Shown: one piece after another, positions 19,589 to 31,600 of the stretch
Layout: the number at the start of each line of letters is the position of its first letter
Numbering within the stretch: the first letter of the stretch is position 1
Assembly: GCA_039707465.1 (NCBI GenBank)
Contig: CM077648.1
Span: 71,071,619 to 71,135,618, forward strand
Direction of reading: 5' to 3'
Origin: Rhabdophis nuchalis
Lineage: Eukaryota; Chordata; Lepidosauria; Squamata; Natricidae
DNA: 64,000 bases
The notes under the pieces: generated by a model
Database searches by the model: none
What the model was told of the DNA's origin: nothing
Seen by the model: only the letters and a program-made list of their open reading frames with translations
Position numbers and translations under genes: made by a program

Positions 19589-20689
19589 GTATGTGCCTTT
19601 GTTTTCATGTCTTATACTTTAAAAGATTTGACAATCAGGTTGTACACATATTTAGCTATAAACTGTACATAACAATAGAATGGTCACTCTATGCAAGATT
19701 ACTTAACAGAAATAAATTTAAGCTTTTCAGTGTTTTCATTAGATATTGCTATAAATAAGGCATTAATCTGATATTCTACAATAGTTCTGAATTGTTATTT
19801 TTCTCACTTCCAGTCAGCATTTCCATACTGGAGAACATCAGGTACTAATATGCAACAACATACATCTAAAGTACTTCATGGCAGAATAAAACAGTTGGGA
19901 TGTTCATACATCTTCATATATTTCCCCTATATTTTAATAATGGACATTAATGTGAAGTGTTATGTCATGAATGTGGTTTCAAATTTCCTGCAGTTCTGAA
20001 CACATTTTGCTATGTACCATAGAGAACTAAAAGCCTAAAGTATCTCAGATGCAAAAAACAGCCTATCATAATAAAGTGGCAAAATATGGCTGGATTTTTA
20101 TATTTACCTGAGGTTCAATTTGATACAGACAACTCTCAATAAAACTTTGGTGATTGATTTCGTTATTAAAGGAGGGGAAATCACTGCAAAATTTGTGTTT
20201 ATGAAATATTCTTAGAATTTAAATCTTAATAGTAAGCTAAGTTCTTTCTTAAAATTCACTAACATTTACTTACATCCTAGCATTATGATGTCTAGCAACC
20301 ACCTTAGCTTCCAGTTTGGGCACAAAGCCGGGTTTTCAAAAATTTATAGAATACCCTCGGGGGGGGGGGCGGTCTGTTCCAGAAGACCAAGAACCACAAC
20401 TGAGAAGGCACACATCCTAGGACCTGATAGATTACATTTTTTCCTGCAACACACGTTTCTTACAATAATGTTCTAACTGTATATCCTCCAAAACAAGTGG
20501 CAATAATATTCAGTGTTCAGTAAATGGTGCATTTACTCCCTTTGAATTTTTGAAGTTTAATCCATTTGTCTAACACCAATAATTCGTGGTCTATTACAAC
20601 TGGTAATATTCTTTGGAGGGGGGGGTTGTAATAGTTTTTATTAAACAGATTTCTTCATTTTGTATCACAATTTCAATCTTTACAGTTTA
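19589..20689. other. AT-rich flank without a recognised gene
   Basis: No coding motif was seen. A G-run is at 20360-20370. It is followed at about 20371-20450 by a stretch (GTTCCAGAAGACCAAG, then ACTGAGAAGGC) that distantly resembles the minus-strand L2 C-terminal region and may be an old L2 scrap. Another G-run with a T-rich segment is at 20617-20660. Confidence 0.4.
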
Positions 20690-21130
20690 TTTATTTATTT
20701 ATTTATAGTCGAATTTATATAACCGCACCCTCTCCCCGAAGGGACCCGGGGCGGTGCACAGGAAGTTAAAACAAACAATATAAAATATAAATAATTAATA
20801 TCAAATTAGATAGGTTATCCCTGTGCTAAAATTTAAAAAGTTAAAACATAATCCATTAAAAACCCAATTAAAACAATTTATAATACAGACTGAAGGCTAG
20901 GTAAATAACTTAGGCCAAACCGGCCTGATGGAACAGGAGTGTCTTTAATTTCTGGCGGAAGATGCGGAGGTCTGTGGTTGTTCTGAGGTCGGGGGGTAGG
21001 TCGTTCCAGAGGGTTGGGCCCACCACAGAGAAGGCCCTTCCCCTGGGCGTTGCCCACTGGCATTGCCTGGTGGACGGCACCCGGAGAAGTCCCTCTCTGT
21101 GGGAGCGGATCGGCTGCAGGGACGTATGAG
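20690..21130 (-). mobile_element. L2 LINE copy 4, 3' part
   Basis: The 3' UTR has ACCCTCTCCCCGAAGGGACC and GGGCGGTGCACAGG. The C-terminal coding end lies at 21176-20910, with [20 protein letters not shown] through to FHQAGLA. The frame is cut at 21131 by the LTR of chromovirus C and resumes at 32433 (ALHGTGQSYL), a clean interruption of one element. Confidence 0.85.
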
Positions 21131-21190
21131 TGTCAGCCTTCGCTTTGCCTTCGCTATGCTGCTGCTCGGCTGCCATGGAAACGGGGAAGG
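21131..21190 (+). repeat. Chromovirus C 5' LTR, first 60 bases
   Basis: It starts TGTCAGCCTTCGC and matches the start of the intact 3' LTR at 32041. It is cut after 21190 by element B, and the rest of the LTR is at 26847-27178. The combined length of 392 equals the 3' LTR length. Confidence 0.93.
21186..21190. repeat. Left target-site duplication of chromovirus B
   Basis: GAAGG is repeated at 26842-26846. Five bp is the usual Ty3/Gypsy length. Confidence 0.9.
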
Positions 21191-21557
21191 TGTCAAGACC
21201 TGTTTCTTCGATTGCTTAAGAAAGACCACACTTAGACATTGTTTGAAAATGAATAAGGTTACTTTTACTAAGGATCGTAAGTGAACAGATCAATTGAAGC
21301 AGAGAATGAATACTTTAAGCGCCAACATAGCGTATTAACCTTTAAGCCCAACCCAATTCCCAACTCCCCCCAAAGCAGTGTCCAATATGCATTCATCTCC
21401 GACATCAGGTGGGCAGGTCATCACCAGCCTGGAATGTGAGACCGTTAGGCGAAGAGATAACACCGTCCATCACCGTTTTCCACCAGCACAACATTTGAAT
21501 CCCAGCACCCCACCCTCCCCGTTTCCATGGCAGCAAAGCAGATAGCGAAGGCTGACA
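21191..21557 (-). repeat. 3' LTR of chromovirus B
   Basis: 367 bp, beginning TGTCAAGACC and ending GCTGACA on the plus strand. It differs from the other LTR (26475-26841) at two positions by my reading, both C/T changes at CpG sites. Confidence 0.95.
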
Positions 21558-21572
21558 TCCGGACCTCCTCCA
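21558..21572 (-). promoter_or_regulatory. Polypurine tract of chromovirus B
   Basis: On the minus strand GGAGGAGGTCCGGA directly precedes the 3' LTR. The same sequence precedes the 3' LTR of element C at 32027-32040. In this family the tract resists RNase H and primes plus-strand DNA. Confidence 0.7.
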
Positions 21573-21671
21573 GGAACAGCGAGAAAGCTCGGATATCCGC
21601 CGAAAAGGAGATGCTAGACCTGAAAAACAGACAAGAAAGGACAAAACAAGAGAGAGAAAAGAGGGAAAGGG

Positions 21672-24600
21672 TCAAGGCTTGTGAGGATACTTGGCATAAA
21701 ATTGCCGCAGTAGTTTAGGAGCCTTGAGATGGCCCTTATCCACCCATTCATTATGTGAAGGGGGAAAATCTTTCCAGCTGACCAAAAACTGAGTCTTATT
21801 TCTATGGATTCTGGAGTCCAAAATGTCTCGAACTTCATAATGTTGGTGACCGTCCACCATGGTAGGGGTAGGAGCATCAGGAAACGGCTTGCGAAGATGC
21901 GAAGTGCGTTCAGGCTTCAACAGATGAACATGGAACACCGGATACAGTCGACGGTAAGTTTTAGGGAGATCCAAGCGCACGGAGACAGAGCTGATGATTT
22001 TAGTGATAGTAAATGGACCGACAAATCTGGGTCCCAGTTTCTTACATTTCTGTGGGCTATCCAAATGTTTAGTAGAGACATATACCCTATCACCAACTTT
22101 GTAGGCCGGGGGAGCTGACCTCTTCTTATCAGCATACATTTTATGTGACTGATGGGCATCGTTCAAGGTCTTACGTATGATAGGCCAAACAGGAGATAGT
22201 CTAGAAGACCAATCGGTCAAAGAAGGAACAGTAGGTGAGACATGAGGTAATTCAGGAATGGGAACAAAATCTTGTCCATAGACGATACTGAAAGGGGTCA
22301 TATTCGTACTAGAGTGAACAGAATTATTATAAGCCACTTCCGCATGCACCAGGAGATCAGCCCAATCATCCTGCTGAAAATTAATGAAGCAGCGTAGATA
22401 TTGCTCCAAAACAGAATTGACCCTCTCACAAGATCCGTTCGTCTGGGGGTGGTAGGCGGAGCTTAAGCCTTGGGCGGAGCCAATCAGTTTCAAGAATTCC
22501 TTCCAAAAGATAGACGTAAATTGAGTGCCCCTGTCAGAGATAATGCGTTGGGGAACACCATGAAAACGGTAGATATGATTGACAAACAACTTAGCCAAAG
22601 TTTTGGAGGATGGAATTTTGGAACAAGGCACAAAATGAACTTGTTTGGAGAAAAGATCTGTAACCACCCAAATAACGGTATAGCCCTGGCTGGGTGGGAG
22701 ATCCACAATAAAGTCCATCGAAATTTCTTTCCAAGGTGTTTCCGGCATCGCCACAGACTGGAGAAGGCCTTGTGGCTTTCCAGGGGAACGTTTCGAAGCA
22801 GCACAAACAGGGCAACTGGCAATATAAGATTCAACATCCTTTTTAAGAGACGGCCACCAGAATTGACGTTTGACAAGGTGTACAGTTTTAACGAAGCCAA
22901 AATGACCTGCCAGACGTGAGTCGTGAGCGCGTTGGAGTACAAAAGGCCGTATGGTTGCAGGGACATAAATCTTGGAACCAATCCAAGGAAGATCGTCTCT
23001 AATGGTGCAATCAGCAGAGTGGGCGGAATACCACTCATCAGTAAGGAGTTCAGTTTTAATCCGAGTAATCAGCTCAGTCGGAGGGGTAGTTTGAACAGTA
23101 GAACGAGTCCGAGTAGCGACCGGAGAAGCCGGTAAAGCAAGAGGCATGAGGGATTGTACAACGGTAAGTTTAGAAGCATCATATTGTGGTAATCTGGAGA
23201 GAGCATCAGCCATGAAATTTTTTCCTCCGGGAATAAATTTAAGATGGAAGTTGAACCGATGGAAATAATGCGCCCAGCGCAGCTGTCTTGGCGATAGTTT
23301 ATGAGAAGAGGTGAGAGCCTCCAGGTTCTTATGGTCGGTCCAGACCTCGAACGGGTGGGGAGCACCTTCAAGAAAATGACGCCAGGTCATGAGGGCCCAA
23401 CGAACAGCAAAAGCCTCTTTCTCCCAAATGGCCCATCCACGTTCGGACGTGGAGAGCTTCCGAGAGGTGTAGGCACACGGTTGTAATTGGCCATGGTTGT
23501 TGAGTTGCAACAGGACAGCACCCACGGCGACATCACTCGCATCTGCTTGAATCACAAAAGGGGACGTGACATCGGGGTGTTTGAGAACCGGCTCAACCGC
23601 AAATAAACGCTTAAGTTTCTCGAAAGCGGCTTGGCATTCCATGGTCCATTTAAGGGGCGTTCCTGGTCGAGGTTTCCCCTCACCATTCGTTTTGAGAAGA
23701 TTTGTTATGGGTAAAGCAATACTAGCGAATGATGGAATAAACTGGCGGTAAAAGTTTGCAAAGCCCAAAAAACTTTGGAGCTGTTTACGAGTACGGGGCG
23801 GGGCCCAATCTGTTACCGCCTTAACCTTTGCAGGATCCATTTCAATTCCTTCAGAAGAAATGCGATAACCTAAATAGTCAATTTTATCCTGGTGAAACTC
23901 GCATTTGGACAATTTGGCGTATAGCTCGGCGGAGCGAAGTTTCCGAAGGACGGAACGCACAAGCTTAACATGTTCATCACGTGTCTGCGAATATACAATG
24001 ATGTCATCAATGTAGACTAAAACGCCTTTATAAAGGTGTTCGTGGAGAACTTCGTTTATCAATTGCATAAACACCGAAGGGGCACCTTGCAAACCAAAAG
24101 GGAGAACCTTAAATTGAAAACATCCAAGTGGGCAGTTAAAAGCTTTCCATTCGTCCCCTTCCTTGATTCTAACCCTATAATAGGCTTCGCGCAAGTCCAG
24201 CTTAGTAAAAATCTTTCCAGTAGCCAGGTGAGCCAGCATGTCTTTCATAAGTGGGAGTGGGTAGACATTATGTTCGCAAATGGTGTTCAGATAAGAATAG
24301 TTTTGTACTAATCTGAGAGTGCCATCTTTCTTTTCTCTAAACATAACAGGTGCCGCTACACGTGGCCTAGCTGGTTCAATAAAACCCCTTTGAAGATTTT
24401 TGTCAATGAAGTTACGTAGTTCATTCATCTCACGCTGCGTCATGGAATAAATGCGGGGTTTCGGCAACTGCACTCCCGGGAGGAAATCAATTGAACAATC
24501 AGTGGCCCTATGAGGGGGAAGGGAATCACAAGATTTCTCACTGAAAGCTTCCTTGAGGTCCCAATATTCTTTGGGAATTCTGTCTTCTCCAGGGATGACC

Positions 24601-25365
24601 TCAGGAGAAGGAAAAGCTAGTAATTGAGCAGCTGGTTCCGAAACAGGGGCCAGGTCAATGGGTGAAATATGCTCATCCTCCGAAGGTAGGGAGGTGTGAT
24701 CAGGCACTACTAAAGGAATTCGAACCCAACCCTCTTTCCAGTTAATGAGGGGATTCCATTTACGAAGCCAATTAACACCCAGAATGACAGCATTTTCGGA
24801 AATGGTCGTTACAATGAAATTTATGGTTTCTGTATGGGTCTGCCCAATGGAGACACGAATAGGTTCAGTAATGAGAGAGGCAGGAGTTCCCCCAGCTACA
24901 GAACCATCCATTTGGCAAAACGCTATGGGAGTTTTTAGATTTTTTAGATGGAAACCCATAGAATATACAACATCTTGATTAATAAGACACCGTGAGCAAC
25001 CAGAGTCAATTAGAGCCTGCACATTGCAAGTGCGGCCAGTAGATGGAGCCAAAAGCTTTAAATTAATATAAAGGGGGCCGGAACGATGACTCACCAAGTT
25101 GTCGTCATCCGACTCCTCCCAGTCATCCGGGCAGGCATTGGGCTGGGCAGATGAGAGGTCCAGTGGCTCCACCCCACTCATCGCGGGTTTACTGCGCACG
25201 CTTAGAGGTTTCGGAGGTCTTCTGTCCCTCCCCCCTTCCCTCTCCGGAGAAGAATGTGGGCGTGAAGGACGACTTGATCTGCATTTGTTAGCCCAATGCC
25301 CCTCTTTTCCACATCGATAACAAACAGTCGAGTGCGGTTGAGCCGATCTTCGCCCCCCCCCCCCC
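21672..25365 (-). CDS. pol: Chromovirus B protease-RT-RNase H-integrase-chromodomain polyprotein
   Basis: An open frame of about 1,230 codons runs downstream of the G-run. In order it has: gag zinc knuckle CYRCGKEGHWANKC (about 25322), protease LIDSGCSRC (about 25005), reverse transcriptase with the catalytic YIDD (about 24010), RNase H with WTDHKNLEAL, and integrase. Integrase has an HHCC zinc site (HDSRLAGHFG to CPVCAASK) and the D,D,E triad (SMDFIVDLP, DRGTQFTS, NGSCERVN). A C-terminal chromodomain follows (YEVRDILDSRIH, WKDFPPSHNEW). Next to EGDEWK one residue present in C (T) is missing. The chromodomain directs integration to modified chromatin in related elements. Confidence 0.93.
25353..25365 (-). 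other. 13-base homopolymer at the gag/pol frame break of element B
   Basis: C13 on the plus strand (G13 in the sense of the element). A change of one or two bases here accounts for the only frame break in element B. Homopolymers of this length are prone to slippage both in replication and in sequencing. Confidence 0.85.
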
Positions 25366-26442
25366 ACTTTTCTGGATGGGTGAGAACTTTTCAGGGGAAT
25401 GAGGTTTGGGACCCTCTCTTTGCAGTTTCCGCTCATGACGGACTGGATCTTGTAATTGGGCTTGGTCCAGCTCAACGTCACCCGCGAGATCTATCCATTC
25501 CTCTAAGGTTTCGGGGCGAAATCTATTCATGCACGTTTGATAAATGTCCTTATCAAGACCCTCAGTATAGAGGTCCATTAATGCCCGGTCACTGTAACCG
25601 GTCATGAACACGGCCAGTTCCTGAAAGTTCTGCGTGAATTCCTGAACTGATTTATCCCCCTGGCGTAAATTTCTCATTCTCATCTTAGCTTTCCTTTCAA
25701 CACGGGGGTCCTCAAAGTGCCTTCTCAGGGCAGTCATGAAACACTCAAAGTCACGCAACACGGGTGAATGGCTATTATGCAGTGATACCAGCCATTGGGA
25801 AGCCTTTTTTTCCAGGGCCATAGAGACAATTCTAATTTTGAATTCATCTTCAAGATCAGCTGCATAAAATTGCACAAAGTTATCGACGTGAATCAGAAAA
25901 AATGCCAGGCCCTCGGCACTGCCGTCGAATTTCACACCCAGGGGAGGAAGCTTTGCAAGCCGGCGGGGAGAGGCTGGGCGGGCTTCTCTCTGCATACCTC
26001 TGCTGGCTCGGGCAGGGGGGGATGGTGTTGAATCTCTGATATCCTTAACAGCTGCAGCTCCCTGCATATTTAACTGTTTGCTTTCCTGCTGTTGTCCCCT
26101 CCCCAAAAGTTCATCCAGGGCCGCCCGCTTCTCAGCTGCCTGTTGAAGGTAATGCTGGCCCCATTCCTTAAATTCCCTTTCCTCTTTTAAGAGTTCAGGG
26201 ATGAGTTGCTTAGGGGAAAGGCGACGCCTGGTTACAGTAACTCCTGAGGCTTTGCTTCCAGTCATTCCCACGCCCTCTGACCAGCGGCGAGATTTGGAAG
26301 AATCTTCGGCTGGCTGGCTTAAATCTAGGCCGGCTAAACATTCCAACACTGACCTCGTATCTTCTGTTGGTGCTTGAGCTCCCAGTTCCGTTTCGGGCCG
26401 GACTTCCACCAAGGGAATTTCTTGTTTCGTGGGGTCCGACAT
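25366..26442 (-). CDS. gag: Chromovirus B gag
   Basis: The ATG at 26442 (MSDPTKQEIPLVEV) is 32 bases after the LTR. The protein includes the capsid region with GVKFDGSAEGLAFFL, ALEKKASQWLVSL and KMRMRNLRQGDKSVQEFTQ. At the G-run 25353-25365 the gag frame would run out at 25288, while zinc knuckle and pol are in another frame. In element C the zinc knuckle and protease are in the same frame as the later gag, so the ancestral layout was probably one gag-pol ORF, as in Tf1. A programmed shift at the homopolymer is the alternative. Confidence 0.9.
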
Positions 26443-26461
26443 GGTGTAGGATTTATTTGTG

Positions 26462-26472
26462 ATTCTCTGCTT
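26462..26472 (-). promoter_or_regulatory. Primer-binding site of chromovirus B (self-priming type)
   Basis: In the sense of the element AAGCAGAGAAT lies two bases after the LTR end. Its exact complement ATTCTCTGCTT occurs inside the LTR (plus-strand coordinates 26581-26591, and 21297-21307 in the 3' LTR). The site has no TGG start as a tRNA primer site would. Confidence 0.75.
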
Positions 26473-26474
26473 AA

Positions 26475-26841
26475 TGTCAAGACCTGTTTCTTCGATTGCT
26501 TAAGAAAGACCACACTTAGACATTGTTTGAAAATGAATAAGGTTACTTTTACTAAGGATCGTAAGTGAACAGATCAATTGAAGCAGAGAATGAATACTTT
26601 AAGCGCCAACATAGCGTATTAACCTTTAAGCCCAACCCAATTCCCAACTCCCCCCAAAGCAGTGTCCAATATGCATTCATCTCCGACATCAGGTGGGCAG
26701 GTCATCACCAGCCTGGAATGTGAGACCGTTAGGTGAAGAGATAACACCGTCCATCACTGTTTTCCACCAGCACAACATTTGAATCCCAGCACCCCACCCT
26801 CCCCGTTTCCATGGCAGCAAAGCAGATAGCGAAGGCTGACA
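26475..26841 (-). repeat. 5' LTR of chromovirus B
   Basis: 367 bp, TGTCAAG...GCTGACA on the plus strand. In sense orientation it carries a GGTTAATACGC box about 30 bases before the self-complementary site. It is directly followed on the right by the duplicated GAAGG and the remainder of the C LTR. Confidence 0.95.
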
Positions 26842-26846
26842 GAAGG
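26842..26846. repeat. Right target-site duplication of chromovirus B
   Basis: GAAGG, identical to 21186-21190. Confidence 0.9.
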
Positions 26847-27178
26847 TGGGGTTACGGGGTTAACTATGAGTGCTGGTGGAAGATGGTACGGGCCGGCGTT
26901 ATCTCTAACCTAACGGTATCACATTCCATTCTGATGATGGCGTTGGACGTAAGGCCCACCTGATGTCCTGGAAGAAAATGCATTGGACACTGCTGTGAAG
27001 GGGTTTGGGTTATTGGGGTGGGCTTAAGCTTTAATATATACGCTTTGCGCCTAAACTAGTTACTTCCTGCTTAACCTTGGTACGCTGTTCTTCTGTATTC
27101 AGTAAAAGTAAACTTATTCATTCTAAACTATGATTAAGTGTGGTCTTTCTTGAGTATTCGAAGAAGCGGACCCTGACA
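26847..27178 (+). repeat. Chromovirus C 5' LTR, remaining 332 bases
   Basis: Continues from 21190. It contains TATATA at 27035-27040, the self-complementary site ACTTCCTGCTT at 27062-27072, and ends CCCTGACA. Confidence 0.93.
27035..27072 (+). promoter_or_regulatory. TATA box and probable transcript start of chromovirus C
   Basis: TATATA starts 27 bases before ACTTCCTGCTT. If transcription starts about there, the first bases of the RNA would be complementary to the primer-binding site at 27181-27191, as in Tf1. Confidence 0.6.
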
Positions 27179-27180
27179 TA

Positions 27181-27191
27181 AAGCAGGAAGT
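27181..27191 (+). promoter_or_regulatory. Primer-binding site of chromovirus C (self-priming type)
   Basis: AAGCAGGAAGT two bases after the LTR end is an exact 11-base complement of ACTTCCTGCTT in the LTR (27062-27072 and 32316-32326). Compared with element B several bases differ in both partners, and pairing is kept. Confidence 0.78.
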
Positions 27192-27212
27192 CACTCTACA
27201 AATCACAACCCA

Positions 27213-28663
27213 ATGTCGGAGTCTGCAAAAGAGGAGTTAATGGGAGAGGCCGCCTCCAACATCGCAGCCCAAAAGGAGGACTCGAGGTCAGTGATGGACT
27301 TTTTAGCAGGCCTTAACTTAGAGCCAAAACCCGAAGAAGCATTACCACGGCATCGCTGGTCCGAGGGAGTAGGGCTGACGGGTGATATAGGCTCGGTCAC
27401 GACCACAAGACGCCGCCGGGACCACCCACCCCCCTCCATAAAAGAATTGCTAAGGGAGGAGAAAGACTTAAGAGAGATGGCAATTGATTTACTTCGTCAG
27501 GCAGACGACAAAAGGGAGGCCCTAGAGAAACTCGGGGGGGGACATTCTCTGGAGGGAGAAGAGATGAAACAACAAGATGCAGCCGTTTCCCAAGAAGTGA
27601 GAGGAGCGACCCCTCCCCCCCTGTGGAAACCCTCAGAGATTCACAAAGGGGAGTTCCGACCCCTCCCCCTCGCCGGCTGGCAAGACTCCCACCCCTGGGG
27701 ATTAAATTTGATGGAAACCCTGAGGAATTAGGATTTTTTTTACTACATGTGAGCAACTTTGTTAAACAGTTTGCAGATGAGTACGGGGATGATGCAAAGA
27801 TTAGAATTGTATCATTAGCACTGGAGAACAAAGCCGCTAGGTGGTTGGTCTCCCTGCATAATAATCACTCCCCCCTGCTGGGGAACTTTGACGGCTTTAT
27901 GACTTCCCTTAGAAGACGATTTGAAGACCCCCATATTGAGAGGAAAGCAAGAATGGAAATGAGAAACCTACGCCAGGGCAATAGGTCTGTTCAGGAATAT
28001 TCGCAACGTTTTCAGGAACTTGCGGCCTATATGACAGGGTGGAGTGAGAGGGCCTTGATTGATGTTTACACGGAGGGTTTAAACCAGTCCCTATATGAGA
28101 CATGTGTTAACCGACACAGGCCAGAATCCTTAGCGGATTGGTACCAACTCGCTGGGGATGTGGAGTTGGATCAAGCTCATTCAAAACCTCTGTCCCACTT
28201 TGAGAGCAAAAGTCACAGTGAAGTTCCGGGGCCCCAAACCTATGAAAGAGATCTCCAAAAACAAGTTAAAGAGCGTAGATCAACTTCAACCCGTTCTGGT
28301 GCCTGTTTTCGCTGCAGAAAGGAGGGGCACTGGGCTAACAACTGCAGAATGAAACATTCACCACGCCCGCATTCTTCTACTGAGGCGAGAAAACCAGCTA
28401 AAGCTCCGAGCGTGTGCACTAAACCGGCGATGATTGGGGCAGAGCCTCTGGATCTTTCTGGCGGTGACCAGCAGACCACGCAAGTCGACGACTGGGAAAA
28501 AGACTCCGCCTCCTCATATGAGAACTGGGTGAGTCCCCATTCTGGGCCCCTTTTTATTCCTCTACAGCTTTTGGCTCCATCTAGTGGCCGCAATTGCAAA
28601 ATACAGGCTCTTATAGATTCGGGTTGTTCACGTTGTTTAATCAGTCAGGAACTTGTTCAGCAC
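27213..28663 (+). pseudogene. gag: Chromovirus C gag (frameshifted)
   Basis: It starts MSESAKEELMGEAASN 34 bases after the LTR. The first frame (27213-27731) loses similarity at a C-run near 27611-27620. The real continuation is in the next frame (27623 onward): LPPLGIKFDGNPEELGFFLL, MEMRNLRQGNRSVQEYSQRF, then the zinc knuckle CFRCRKEGHWANNC. This frame runs on into the protease start LIDSGCSRCLIS, which shows that gag and pol share a frame here until a second, one-base loss near 28665. Confidence 0.88.
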
Positions 28664-31600
28664 ATGGCTTTCACTTAAAAAATTTGAAAGTGCCAATCGC
28701 ATTCTGCCAAATGGATGGCTCCGTAGCAGGGGGGAATCCGGCATCTTATGTCACTGAACCAATTCAGGTATCTATTGGTGAAACCCATAATGAAACCATG
28801 AACTTCATTGTTGCGCCCATTGCTGATAATGCCGTTATTTTGGGTATTAACTGGCTACGTAAATGGAATCCTCTGATTAACTGGAAGGAAGGATGGGTTC
28901 GTATCCCTTTGATGCTGCCTGACAACCCCTCCACCACCCCATGTCCCAATGATGGTCTGCCCCTTGATCTGGCACCGATTAAGGAGCCAGCAGGTTTCAC
29001 AGTAGCCCTAGCAGCCCCTGAAATCATTCCGGGTGAAGAAAAAATCCCTGAAGAGTACTGGGACCTTAAAGATGTTTTCAGTGAGCGATCTTGTGACTCT
29101 CTTCCACCCCACCGGGCCACAGACTGCTCTATTGATTTCCTCCCAGGGGTGCAACTTCCAAAACCTCGCATTTACTCTATGACACCCCGTGAAATGGAGG
29201 AGCTTCGCAATTTCATTGACAAAAATCTAAACAGAGGTTTCATTGAGCCTGCCAGGCCACGTGTGGCCGCCCCAGTGATGTTTAGGGAAAAGAAGGATGG
29301 TACTCTTCGTTTAGTTCAAAACTACATGTACCTTAATACAATTTGCGAGCACAATGTCTACCCACTCCCACTCATGAAGGACATGCTGGCTCACCTTGCT
29401 TCAGGCAAGATTTTTACTAAACTTGATTTGAGGGAAGCTTATTATAGAGTGAGAATTAAAGAAGGTGACGAATGGAAGACTGCTTTTAACTGCCCTTTTG
29501 GGTGCTTCCAATTTAAAGTTTTACCTTTTGGTCTACAAGGAGCGCCTTCTGTGTTTATGCAACTAATCAACGAAGTTCTCCACGAGCACCTGTACAAGGG
29601 CGTTATCGTTTACCTTGATGACATCGTCATATATACCAAAACACATGATGAACACGTTAAACTAGTCCGCTCAGTTTTGCAAAAACTTCGCGCTGCTGAA
29701 CTCTATGCTAAACTATCTAAATGTGAGTTTCACCAGGAGAAGATTGATTACCTAGGTTATCGCATTTCTTCGGAGGGAATTGAAATGGATCCTGCAAAAG
29801 TGAAAGCTGTCACAGAGTGGGCTCCACCGCACACTCGTAAACAATTACAAAGTTTTTTGGGTTTCGCTAACTTTTACCGCCAGTTTATACCTTCTTTTGC
29901 TAGCATTGCGTTACCCATCACGAACCTACTCAAAACAAATGGGGAGGACAAGCCTCGACCTAGCACCCCTCTGAATTGGACCATGGAGTGCCAGGCCGCG
30001 TTTGAGAAGCTTAAACGCTTATTTGCAGCAGAACCCGTCCTGAAACATCCTGATGTCAACTCCCCGTTCATTATTCAAGCAGACGCCAGCGATGTGGCTG
30101 TAGGAGCTGTCTTATTGCAACAAAACCAACTGGGCCAACTACAACCTTGTGCTTACACTTCCCGTAAATTATCCAATACTGAACACAGATGGGCGATTTG
30201 GGAGAAAGAAGCATTCGCTGTTCGCTGGGCCCTCATGACCTGGCGTCATTTTCTTGAAGGGGCTCCTCACCCGTTTGAGGTTTGGACTGACCACAAGAAC
30301 CTGGAGGCTCTCACAACGTCCCGCAAATTGTCCCCAAAGCAACTACGTTGGGCTCACTACTTTCATCGTTTCAACTTCAGCCTCAAATACATTCCTGGAG
30401 GAAAAAATTTCATGGCTGATGCTCTTTCCAGACTGCCTCAATATGACATTTCTAAGCTCACAGTTGTTCAGCCGGTAATACCACTTACGTTAATGGCTTC
30501 TCCCGTTACGACCAGAGATCAATCCGCGATCCAAGCTGACCCACCTGGAGAACTAATTGCTAGAATCAAATCAGAACTGCTTACGGATGAGTGGTATTCT
30601 GCACACTCTGCTAACTGCACTATTAGAAATGATCTACCGTGGATCGGGTCGAAGATCTACGTCCCTGCTACTCTACGACCTTTTGTGTTACAACGAGCGC
30701 ATGACTCTAGACTGGCCGGACATTTTGGTTTTGTAAAGACTATACATTTAGTTAAACGCCAGTTTTGGTGGCCTTCTCTCAAAAAAGACGTTGAGTCCTA
30801 TATCTCCAGCTGTCCTGTTTGCGCTGCTTCTAAACGTTCCCCAGGGAAACCCCATGGTCTCCTCCAATCTGTGGCGCGACCGGAGGCTCCTTGGAAGGAA
30901 ATTTCTATGGACTTTATTGTTGACCTTCCAAGTAGCCAAGGCTATACTGTCATCTGGGTAGTTACTGACCTTTTCTCCAAGCAAGTTCATTTTGTACCAT
31001 GCTCCAAAATTCCATCCTCCAAGTCTTTGGCTAAACTTTTCCTGAATCACATTTATCGCTTGCACGGTGTTCCTAAGCGTATCATATCGGATAGGGGTAG
31101 TCAGTTTACTTCGCAATTTTGAAAGGAGTTTTTGAAATTGATTGGCTCCTCCCAGGGCTTGAGCTCCTCCTACCACCCGCAGACGAATGGGGCCTGCGAG
31201 AGGGCTAATTCCGTGCTGGAACAATACCTGCGTTGCTTCATAAACTTTCAACAGGACGACTGGGCCGATCTTCTGATACATGCCGAGGTAGCATATAATA
31301 ACTCGGTTCATACGAGCACTGGAATGACCCCATTTAAAGTCATTTATGGTCAGGACTTTGTACCTATACCTGAGTTGCCACATGACCCGCCGGCAATTCC
31401 CTCTCTGGCAGATTGGACTAGTAAATTGTCTTCGGTTTGGCCCATCATAAGCAAAACATTGGATGATGCGCATCGATCTCATAAGTTTTATGCAGATAAA
31501 AAACGAGTGGCTCCGCCAGAATACAAGGTCGGACATAGAGTATATGTTTCTACTAAGCACTTGGACAGTCCACAAAAATGCAAGAAATTAGGCCCTAAGT

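Larger units (their letters stand above)
21191..26841 (-). mobile_element. Chromovirus B (Ty3/Gypsy), full-length and very young
   Basis: This 5,651-bp element has near-identical 367-bp LTRs, an exact GAAGG duplication, a self-priming type leader, a purine-rich tract before the 3' LTR and almost uninterrupted coding sequence. The only clear frame break is at a 13-base G/C homopolymer (25353-25365), which may be a mutation or a sequencing error. It sits inside the 5' LTR of element C. Confidence 0.95.

Noticed and set aside
20345..20450. Possible additional L2 fragment
   Set aside because: The resemblance to the L2 C-terminal region is short and weak, and the flanking sequence gives no L2 3' end, so it is mentioned only within the flank description.
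26459..26474. Conventional tRNA primer-binding site next to the chromovirus LTRs
   Set aside because: None of the four elements has TGG directly after the LTR. The conserved AAGC start and its LTR complement fit self-priming better.
30748..31575. 275-codon minus-strand open frame and the 182- and 149-codon frames at 22470-23038
   Set aside because: They are antisense to integrase of elements C and B, and the similar frames in both copies mirror the conserved sense strand.
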